The notes beneath the pieces were generated by a model. It did not search any database and had not been told where the DNA came from. It saw only the letters and a program-made list of their open reading frames with translations. 64,000 bases of DNA from Anadara kagoshimensis (Eukaryota > Mollusca > Bivalvia > Arcoida > Arcidae): the NCBI GenBank assembly GCA_021292105.1, contig CM037865.1:22175928-22239927 (forward strand). Direction: 5' to 3'. Position 1 is the stretch's first letter; every line of letters begins with the position of its first letter. Shown in pieces: positions 55,764 to 64,000 of this stretch. The position numbers and the translations under genes are program-made.

Positions 55764-56735
55764 GAATTTTCGGTTATATTCTGTCTTGCCACAACACAAT
55801 TTTCCCAAATACGCTGTACAACAGCACAACAGTGCTATGTTTATAAAAAGCAGCAGCAATTTAATTTCTAAGGGCATCTACCCAGACATGTTGACAGTCT
55901 TTGGTGGCATTTCTCAGAACATTAAAATCTGACCATGAAAATTCTACAGCAGATTTAATACATTATGAACAGTCGTCTTTGTAGGTTCTATGAGTAAATT
56001 TGAATCAAATTATTTCTAAAAATATCACCTCAAGTCTATATATTACAATAATGTTCCTACATAAATCATTCTATAAAAAAATGGTTTCTGTCCCCTGATT
56101 ATATAAATTTTATGTTTGCATGACAAAGCTTCATCAGCGAGCATTTATCTATGCCAAGTTAGGATCTGTTAAATCTCTGCGGAAATTTTTTCTTATTAGC
56201 AATATTTCCCTAACCAATATATCAATATTATAATAAATTCAGCTGAGATTTTTTAAATATGTTAGTTTTTATTCATCGTAAAACAACTTTTCAGTATTTC
56301 TGTTTATAAAAGGCAATATGACTCCTGATGGTGTGGTAGTTTTGGCATCTATTCATCGATTCTTAATAAAATTCTCTAAGGGGGCAAATTTATTTAAAAT
56401 TACAACAAATTGTCAGGTCTGTTATTAATTCACTTAGGCAGACTTTTGTCTTGTTTTTAATTTTTTATGACATGTATAATGTTGATATTGTAAACAAGGA
56501 AGTTTTCACATCATTTAATTTTCACTAGAATATTCAAGTTGTTGCCATAGGTTTATTTTCACTTTGTTAGATGATGGTCATTGCCATTGCAAGTGAATTA
56601 TATCAAAAAGAATATTTGCCAAGTTTTTATTTTATATTAACATAACATTAAAATGAACAAGAAATTTTCTCGATTTATAGCATTTTGGGCAAAATTTTGC
56701 TGCAAATGTGTCATCTCAAATAGGAGGATAGATTA
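55764..56735. other. AT-rich non-coding stretch
   Basis: No exon, RNA gene or repeat boundary recognised. Confidence 0.4.
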
Positions 56736-56740
56736 TTAAT

Positions 56741-56935
56741 AGTGTTTACACCCTAGTCAAGTTTTTTTTTTCACTTATATGGAGGTAATCAAATTTTGGA
56801 TGATGGAGGAAAAATGGACTATCCAGAAATAAAACACAAAATTTTGTCCAGCAAACTGACAAACATTCCCACATTCTTATCTGCCTTATGGGATTCAAAC
56901 CTAGGCAGTGAGAGCACTGTCATTGCCAAGGCTCT
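56741..56935 (-). mobile_element. SINE-L copy, reverse
   Basis: Reverse complement shows 'aggtttgaatcccataaggc', 'atgtttgtcagtttgctgga', 'ctccatataagtgaaaaaaa' and 'cttgactagggtgtaaacac'. The head is eroded ('gagccttggcaatga'). Confidence 0.7.
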
Positions 56936-56936
56936 C

Positions 56937-56973
56937 CCCACCCCACCCCCACCCCCACCCCCCACCCCACCCC
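56937..56973. repeat. CACCCC-type simple repeat
   Basis: About 37 bp of 'ccccaccccaccccc' directly at the SINE-L head; gives a poly-Pro frame on the plus strand. Confidence 0.85.
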
Positions 56974-58440
56974 GACAATTGAATAAAGCATACACATTGA
57001 CTAAGATTGGCTGACATATTCAGTTATTGTTTTCAAGTAACATCACCAGTATACTAGCAGTTATTTATTATCAAACATATTCTTTAAAATGTGAAAATTT
57101 TCAGAATTTGATTTAAAGTAACTAACTTGGTCATCATTTTGTCATCTATTTTTCTTTATTGTCCTTTCCAATATGATTACGAAACTCTGGAATGATTCAA
57201 ACTCAAATCTGTATTACATAAATACTTTGCTTATGGAATTTCTTCTGGACAAATTCTCTCCAGATTTTCAAAATGATTGATTTGTGATTGTCACATGACT
57301 GTCTGTTATCACATTGTTGGATTTGTGTAAGCAAGTGTTTTTAATCCTAGCTATCAGATCTATCTTCAGTAAATCTTTTTTTTTCTTACAGAGCAAGGTA
57401 TGGTAACTGGAGGCTATTTTAATAGTTATAAATGCTTCTAAATTGCCTATGCTAGTATCTGCAACTATTAAAAAGCATTGCATTATCCAGCCCTAAATTT
57501 CAAGACTTATTTCAAGGATGATTATGTTTCCTTTTTATGAAAATAAGGGGCCTTCAGATTACATCTGAGCTGAAATTTCCCGCTATAATTTGGGCAAATT
57601 CGTATGGTCTCGAATTAGAGTATTTTTATGGATGACACCTTGTGCAATATGAACATATTTAATTGGCTATGGATTTAAATTTCCCCTACAATATCACTGT
57701 GGAATTGCTGAAATTAGTACACTGCTAAAATTAATATATATTGATTTTAATGACTGTGAAGCAAAATTAATTTTGAATATTTTTTTTTTTAAAATTGGCA
57801 ATAATTGCTTATGTTATTGGTGTAAGTTATCGTAAAACTGACACGAAAACATGGTATATAGCTTGTATGTTCAGTGCTCATTAAGTCGACGCTTCCCGAC
57901 GATGCTAAAGTCAACATTCTCATAAATGTCTTTCTCTAGCTTGCCGTCTGATTTTGTATCGTTTAAACTACTGCCATGGGAATTTCCACTTTAATATTTT
58001 GACACTGTCGGTTATTGGGAATAATAATCAAAAGTAGAAATTCTCTTCGGAGGAAATTACTGATCAGTCACCGAGATGAAAGCTGAAAGCCGCTACTCAC
58101 ATAATGATCCCTTGATCATGTTAATATTGCTACGACTATTCAATACAATAATTGTTGATACATATATGTCATCAAAATTGATTGAGTATGTCTACAAAGA
58201 AGATCTAGCTCTTTTTAATTTCTCTGGGACAAAAAAAAAATTACAAGGAGTTTCTTTTTCTTTCTTCTGTTCCATCCTTCTCATATTTAATTTATAATCT
58301 TGTTGTGACTTTTTATTATAGCTTAAGTCTAGTACCAGTATCTGTTCAAAGGATTCTGAATCATTCAGTTTCGTTCATCATTTACTACAATAAAAGTCAT
58401 TTAGGGCTCAGTTGATAAATGGTGATGTATTCCACATTCA
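56974..58440. other. Non-coding stretch
   Basis: 57840-58080 is more complex and retains CpGs ('aagtcgacgcttcccgacga'), and the 73-codon frame beginning at 58076 lies at its edge; no splice support. Otherwise AT-rich sequence without recognised features. Confidence 0.35.
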
Positions 58441-58444
58441 AGAA

Positions 58445-58770
58445 TCTATTAGGTATATTGAGACAGTCTGAATTCTGGAATGGTTGAGGAAAGCAAAGTA
58501 CCTGGAGAAAACCAATGGCCTTCAACAGTTAGTCTTACACACTTTCTTACACTACACACTAGAATCTGTCCTTAGTGGATTTAAAACTGAAAAAAAACAA
58601 GTTTTATGTCTTAGTCAAGATACCAGTGCACTGGAATACACAGAGAAAACCACTGACCTTTTGCAAGTAAACTCAGAAAACCTCTCTTACACTAGGAACT
58701 TTCCCAAATGGAACTTAGACAGTGAGAGGTTATGCAATCCATAAGCGGGCACTTAAGAACCACTTTGCCA
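58445..58770 (-). mobile_element. SINE-L copy with duplicated body, reverse
   Basis: The head is at 58740-58770 (reverse of 'aagtggttcttaagtgcccg'). Two body units carry 'agaaaaccaatggccttcaa' and 'agaaaaccactgaccttttg'. It resembles the duplicated copy at 52540-52905 in having two bodies. An 86-codon frame spans it. Confidence 0.65.
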
Positions 58771-59454
58771 CCAAGATCTCAATATACACTAATGCAATCG
58801 AACATAACAACAAAGATTTCCTGACAAATTCCCATCGCTCACCTTGGTTTGAACTGTATTATAATTAGTGATCTTAAGACAATATTGCCTTTTTTTGAAA
58901 GATATTAATGGCAGACTAATTTTCTATGTACCCTGAGAATTTTTCCTTTATGCTGCAAAATATAATCTGTGATTTGTGAATTCTATGACACTTGATTGGA
59001 TTAACCAGAGTCAGTAGCAATATAGTAGGTAATTATCTATAATTTTTATCACTAATCTTGAATCGGGGATGATAGGTTTTTAGCAAGAGGAAAAATAATG
59101 TCATATAAAAATGTCTCTAGGAAAAGTAATTTGAAAAACCAGCTGCTGTACCAGTATATTATATATCAGTTTTTTAATAGGTATAGCAAAAATTTATTAC
59201 TTAAGTCATGAACTGTTGATACATTTTTCTATTAGGAAAAACATTATTCTCTGAGTTTTGTATTTTTAATGCTCTTTTATGAGATAATTGGAGCATTTTG
59301 TTATTGGTCTGTGTGTTTGTACCTGTCGGCCTGTCTGCCTTTTTGGCAATTTAAAATGTCACCATAATATTTGTATGATTTTCATATTCATCACATGTAT
59401 TGAGTATAGTGTTTCTCATATTTTAATAAATGGTGCAAATTTGTAAGATTAGTA
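58771..59454. other. Non-coding stretch
   Basis: 59285-59360 ('tctgtgtgtttgtacctgtc', 'ggcctgtctgcctttttggc') may be an element I fragment; nothing else recognised. Confidence 0.35.
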
Positions 59455-60408
59455 AGGTCAGCCACAATTTTCTCTGGGCACTTCAGCTTTCTTCATGATT
59501 CCCTGAACTGTCTTGATATTAGTGAAGAATCTTGACTGGGACATAAAACTTCATTAGATGTACTCTACTCCACCACCCTAAAACTGACTGCCTTGATATA
59601 AGTGAAGAATCTTGACTGGGACATAAAACTTCATTACATGTACTCTACTCCACCATCCTAGAACTGACTGCTATAAGTGATTATTTTTGACTGGGGTGTA
59701 AAACACCATTACATGTACTCTGCTCCATGATCCTAGAACTGTCTCGATATAAGTGAAGAATCTTGACTGGGGTGTAAAACACCATTACATGTACTCTGCT
59801 CCATGATCCTAGAACTGTCTCGATATAAGTGAAGAATCTTGACTGGGGTGTAAAACACCATTACATGTACTCTGCTCCATGATCCTAGAACTGTCTCGAT
59901 ATAAGTGAAGAATCTTGACTGGGGTGTAAAACACCATTACATGTACTCTGCTCCATGATCCTAGAACTGTCTCGATATAAGTGAAGAATCTTGACTGGGG
60001 TGTAAAACACCATTACATGTACTCTGCTCCACGATCCTAGAACTGTCTCGATATAAGTGAAGAATCTTGACTGGGGTGTAAAACACCATTACATGTACTC
60101 TGCTCCATGATCCTAGAACTGTCTCGATATAAGTGAAGAATCTTGACTGGGGTGTAAAACACCATTACATGTACTCTGCTCCACGATCCTAGAACTGTCT
60201 CGATATAAGTGAAGAATCTTGACTGGGTGTAAAACACCATTACATGTACTCTGCTCCATGATCCTAGAACTGTCTCGATATAAGTGAAGAATCTTGACTG
60301 GGGTGTAAAACACCATTACATGTACTCTGCTCCACCATCCTAGAACTGTCTCGATATAAGTGAAGAATCTTGACTGGGGTGTAAAACTTCATTACTCCAC
60401 TGCTCTCT
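59455..60408 (+). repeat. Homogeneous 76-bp tandem array derived from SINE-L 3' end
   Basis: Units carry 'tgctccatgatcctagaact', 'gtctcgatataagtgaagaa', 'tcttgactggggtgtaaaac' and 'accattacatgtactc'. 'gtctcgatataag' starts at 59741, 59817, 59893, 59969, 60045, 60121, 60197, 60272 and 60348, i.e. steps of 76 bp with one of 75. Three more divergent units precede (about 59510, 59590, 59668). Core units are almost identical; 'catg' or 'cacg' before 'atcc' is the main variant. Minus-strand frames of 67 codons are artefacts. Confidence 0.95.
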
Positions 60409-60978
60409 TATTTACTGTCGGACATTTGACACATTTCACAGACATTACAGTGACATACATTTTTTTCATGTGTGACACACAGCAGTATGACATGCATTCT
60501 AACAAGTCAGTTGTCATATTTCACTAGATAATGTGTGACACACAGCAGTATGACACAGATATTTACAAGACAGTCGTCATATTTCACCAAGTAACATGTG
60601 TTTTTCATTACAGCATCCTAGCTATTAATTCCTTTCACACATCGATTGCCAATGTTTTCCTGACAGGTATATTAAATGCAAATCAATTTCTCTTTCCAAC
60701 AATTCCAGCCAGATATCTGATTCATTGAAATTTGTCAATAAAAACACAAAAAGTCAGTCAGGTTGTTTCAAAGCTTAGTATGATGTAACCAAATAGCTTC
60801 TGGATTTTCCATTGTATAAAGTTCTATTATAGATTCAATCTTAATGTTCTAAATAAACTCCAATTGTGTCCCGAACAGCTCGAAGCATATATATAAAATA
60901 AAATATTGAAGTAAATGAATGAATCAATTATTGTTTAAAGCTCTCTTATTGTTTCTGCAGCTTTAAACTCATTAAAAT
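60409..60978. other. Non-coding with a short duplication
   Basis: 'tgtgacacacagcagtatga' recurs at about 60471 and 60534 within a ~63-bp duplication that also repeats 'aagacagt.gtcatatttcac'. No gene. Confidence 0.5.
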
Positions 60979-61190
60979 ACTCTAAATGTATTTAATTTGC
61001 TTGTATTTATTTTTGCAGTTTAGGAAATTTAGAAATATCTGCATTGTTAAATTTTGGCATTTTTAAAATATGCACTATCACACAATATAAGCATAATATA
61101 ATTTTTGCTTTGTATTAATTTTCGCTCAAAACAAACGACCACAAAATAAGCAAAAATTAATACACCGCAAAAATAAATATGTTTACAGTA
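60979..61190 (+). mobile_element. MITE-C copy 3
   Basis: 'tactctaaatgtatttaatt' to 'taaatatgtttacagta'. The left end has diverged, the right end is intact; interior as in copies 1 and 2. Confidence 0.8.
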
Positions 61191-61779
61191 GATTGATCAA
61201 CATATTTGCAATGTATGAAACTTCAAATCAGTTATCAGTTCATGTTTAGCCTGGGTATCCATTGATAATTTGATTTTGAAATTGATTCTTATAGTTTTAG
61301 CTTTGTGGTCCAGAGCTGACTGTACTTGTCTGTTCATTGATACGGTTGTTTTCTGTTATCACAGTAATTGTGTTTTTTATTGACCTTTTATTATGCAGTA
61401 GTGATCTACTTCAAACAAATATGTGTATTTACATGAAATCATTAAAATTATAGATCTGTAGCTGTATAGTTGTGTGGCCTGACTCATTATTTATGTTTTT
61501 TCAATGGTTTCGTGTTTTGCTATTGTTTTCTATTGTTTTCTTTGTTATTTACTTTTTCCATGCAATCATGATATACTTCAAACAAACGGGAATACATAAA
61601 ATCAGGCATAAATGTGATTTTGTTCTCTAATCATAGATGTATGACCCATGTCATTGATCACTGGTTCATGTTTGCTATTGTTTTCTCTTTACATGTCTGT
61701 TTAAAGTGGTTTTCATTGTTATTGCATTGACTTCACGCCATCCTGAACGACTTCAAACATATAAACTTGAAATCATTGT
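61191..61779. other. Non-coding, loosely repetitive
   Basis: 'ttctattgttttc' and 'atacttcaaacaaa' phrases recur (about 61405, 61570), suggesting a worn ~150-190-bp tandem repeat continuing into the next feature. Confidence 0.45.
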
Positions 61780-62075
61780 AAATTTGATTTTAAAAATTGA
61801 TGGATTGTGACAATAATGTTACTTTGAACCTTTGTGATTGTACAACATTAACTTGAACCACGTAATGTTGTTCTAGATCCACACATGTTTTATTAACGTG
61901 AAAATCATTGAAGATTCTTTTTTAAAATTGATTTATACCTTGTGATAGTACAACATTATACGTACATATTAATAAAATTTGAACCATCTAAAGTTGTTCT
62001 AGATTAATGGCTGTTTTATTTACATTAAAATCATTGAGGATTTGATTTTAAAATTAATTTATTGTTATATTAGCC
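61780..62075 (+). repeat. Degenerate tandem repeat, ~120-bp unit
   Basis: 'tgaaccacgtaatgttgttc' / 'tgaaccatctaaagttgttc', each followed by 'tagat', 'tgttttatt.acnt.aaaatc' and 'attga.gatt'. Two clear copies at about 61854 and 61980, and a weaker one before them. Confidence 0.75.
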
Positions 62076-62321
62076 ATGGTTGGATTTTTATTGTTTTCCG
62101 GATTTTTTTTCATTATATTGCATTATCCATGATGATAATACACAAATCATGTAACGTTTCCTGTCAAATTACTTTTAAGCTTGATTTTAATTATTTTCCG
62201 CAATGATCCATAAACCGTTATTATTTTTGTAAAGATTGTATCTCATAGTTTTAATTTGATACATGGCTCATGTTTCTGGAACATAACGGCTCTATTGTTT
62301 GGTTAACATAAGTTATTGATC

Positions 62322-62646
62322 AAAAGCGTTTCGAACGAGCCGTTGTTTCAAAAACCAAATGGAAACCAGTTGTCCATATCTAATATAATTGATTACACCA
62401 ATGGGACACCAAACACCTATCAGCACTCTAGATCAAAGGCTTGGTGTGCCATTTCAAACACAAAACGGCAATCCATTGTCCATATCTGATGTTATAAGTT
62501 GGTTTGATGGCGCAGTTGGAATTCTAAACTGCAGTTGGCCTTCAACGTCTATTGTTATTGATTTGGTTCATAAAAGCTTCAAACAGCATTCAGAAGTCTA
62601 CGATGACGACGGAATGATGTATCACTTCACTGTCTTATCTGTTTGA
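62322..62646 (+). CDS. Possible coding remnant or exon with a repeated module
   Basis: Function not recognised. The frame from ATG 62401 to TGA 62644-62646 encodes 81 residues of balanced composition, unlike the surrounding A/T-driven frames. Residues 17-38 read PFQTQNGNPLSISDVIS.., and an upstream segment from 62340, one frame off, reads PLFQKPNGNQLSISNII.. . Between the two modules, N-G-N is kept despite third-position changes (aat/aac, gga/ggc, aac/aat), and N/D and I/V replacements are conservative. That pattern suggests both were once under protein-level selection. The +1 shift between modules means they cannot now be read as one exon without a sequencing error, an intron or decay. No convincing acceptor precedes it. 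Possibilities are a terminal exon, a decayed gene or a transposon-derived fragment. Confidence 0.35.
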
Positions 62647-62649
62647 GAA

Positions 62650-63685
62650 AATTAACACCTTTGATTTCCCACAGTATATAAATTGGAACTATCCGTAAAT
62701 TGATGCCGTGTCACACCATTTTAATATCTGGGTTACAATAGTGAATTCTATAGTAATCCAAATTTATTTATTTTTCAAAATGTGTCCTAAGATTTTGAAA
62801 TGTTTTTCTATTTGTTAGAATTGAGCTTGATTCTGAAAATATGAATTAACTAGAAAAAAATATTCTGAAACATGTCGGGCTTTTAGTTTCTCCTTAGGTA
62901 CAATGTATTAGCTAAGTTTAGTTGTTTTCTTTGGGGACTCTGGTTTCCTCTTTTATTTAAGATCTATTCCCTTGATTTAAGGTGAATAACAATAATTTCA
63001 CATTGTGTGTAAAACAACATTGCTCTACTTCACTTCATACTTGTTTAAATGGCGTCTTCTTGTAATTTAAAAAATAACATTCAATTTGAGACAATTTGAT
63101 TTTTTATGTTGTTAAATTTCTGATATACAGGCGTTGATATCTACAAGGAAAAAATCTTGAAACATGCAAGACATTTGGCATGTCATGATAGTGTACTTTA
63201 CTCTAGAATCTACCGATGGAGTTCAAGGAAATTTGGAAACTGATTAACTCCCCTGACAACCTGTCAATCATCGTTAATTTAGGAAACCAAGTAAAGATAA
63301 GGTTATGTTCAAGGTAATTGTGTTTTTAAGCATCTAAACCACAGGGGGTTTTGTTTGCTGAACAAAAACATCAATAAGTCCTTTTATAATAGAGAGAAGC
63401 TTTCCGACATTGATACATTCTTTTGTAATCTGTTTTTTTTTTAGAATAAAAGAAGTCGATTCTATTGTTTTTCCCCTTAATTTTTTTGTGTTTGGTAGAA
63501 TTTAGGTCACTGATCTACAATGTTTTTTGTGGATATTTTAATGATTTACAAAAGTATAAATTTTTTTTTTGGTGCAAAAATTTACACTTTTTGTTTTCTT
63601 ACTCTTGTATGCTTATTTGTATTCTACATTTAATGCTGTTAGTTCCCTTGTAAAATATATTTGAAATTAAAATGCTCCATTGAAA
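62650..63685. other. Non-coding stretch
   Basis: 62930-63030 shows SINE-L-like tail phrases ('ggggactctggtttcctctt', 'gtaaaacaacattgctctac'), probably a decayed copy. The rest is T-rich without recognised features. Confidence 0.4.
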
Positions 63686-63687
63686 AC

Positions 63688-63985
63688 CGGGGAACCTCAG
63701 TGGCCAAGAGGTCTAAAGGATCACAACCCCTCTTACTGCCTTGGTTTGAACTCCACTCAAACAGAGTACAGTCCAACCTGCTTTAAAGGCCACCTCTATG
63801 TAAGGGCCACCTGTTTATAAAAGCCAGTAGAATTGTATCCCAATTATTTTTCATATTATTTGAACCTGTATATAAAGGCCAACTGCCCATTAGGGCCACT
63901 TTTACTGGTTCCTTTGGGTGGCCTTTATAGACAGGTTTGACTGTACTAGAAAGTTTGTATCAGATCACTCTCTGAAGGTCAGGGT
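63688..63985 (+). mobile_element. SINE-L copy split by MITE-A copy 9
   Basis: Head 'gaacctcagtggccaagagg' continuing 'tctaaaggatcac', B-box-like 'ttggtttgaactcca', then after the MITE 'ctagaaagtttgtatcagat'. The sequence on the two sides joins at a single TA to restore the SINE-L order. Confidence 0.75.
63767..63946 (+). mobile_element. MITE-A copy 9
   Basis: 'tacagtccaacctgctttaa' to 'agacaggtttgactgta' with TA on each side, inserted within SINE-L. Confidence 0.9.
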
Positions 63986-64000
63986 TTTTTATGTACTATG

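Noticed and set aside
59455-60408. CRISPR-like regular repetition
   Set aside because: Units are contiguous and fully repeated, with no unique spacers; the sequence is a SINE tail in a eukaryotic context.
1-64000. Endogenous viral or retroviral sequence
   Set aside because: No reverse transcriptase, capsid or long terminal repeat pattern was seen.

Overview
This is AT-rich (by eye roughly two-thirds A+T), intron-poor-in-coding eukaryotic nuclear DNA. It looks like a bivalve mollusc. The grounds are a tRNA-headed SINE of V-SINE type (bivalve elements of this kind, such as RUDI, are described; not verified here), repeats opening with the 'AGCTCACCTGAGC' and 'TATACGCCCGTC' motifs familiar from bivalve genomes, and scattered 'GGGAGATAA' motifs. 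There is no bacterial gene organisation, rRNA, functional tRNA, CRISPR array or recognisable viral or transposase gene. Almost every long open frame is a translation of a repeat.

Coding content is minimal. One well-supported internal exon (22994-23270, + strand) encodes a transmembrane helix and acidic cytoplasmic tail of an unrecognised single-pass membrane protein. A possible terminal exon lies at 28198-28231. A second, weaker coding candidate near the right end (62322-62646) contains a module repeated twice with protein-like substitutions. The rest reads as intron or intergenic DNA.

The window is dominated by nested mobile elements. (1) SINE-V: ten copies, several with clear target-site duplications. 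(2) SINE-L: about twenty copies with a tRNA-Leu/Ser-like head and the same 3' tail as SINE-V. (3) SINE-3 and one further tRNA-headed fragment. (4) Short TA-flanked inverted-repeat elements: MITE-A (nine copies plus fragments), MITE-B (at least five), MITE-C (three), MITE-D (two), and larger elements E (33903-35190) and F (26764-27668), several sharing Tigger/pogo-like CAGT..AAC ends. (5) Mollusc-type elements G (2037-2893), H (42131-43553) and fragments of I, with hairpin ends and internal tandem units.

Between these lie degenerate tandem arrays, many with units of about 145-220 bp (for example 16.4-17.4, 19.6-20.9, 32.4-36.0, 36.4-38.4, 48.7-49.2 and 53.4-54.4 kb), and one homogeneous array of 76-bp units at 59.5-60.4 kb.

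The most interesting signals are: the same SINE-L 3' segment amplified twice independently into ~75-76-bp tandem arrays (27.75-28.02 and 59.5-60.4 kb); four places where one MITE abuts another sharing a single TA (ACTGTACAGT-type junctions); insertion histories readable from target-site duplications; and a 106-bp near-perfect hairpin at 38475-38580. All family names are local labels; no database search was possible.
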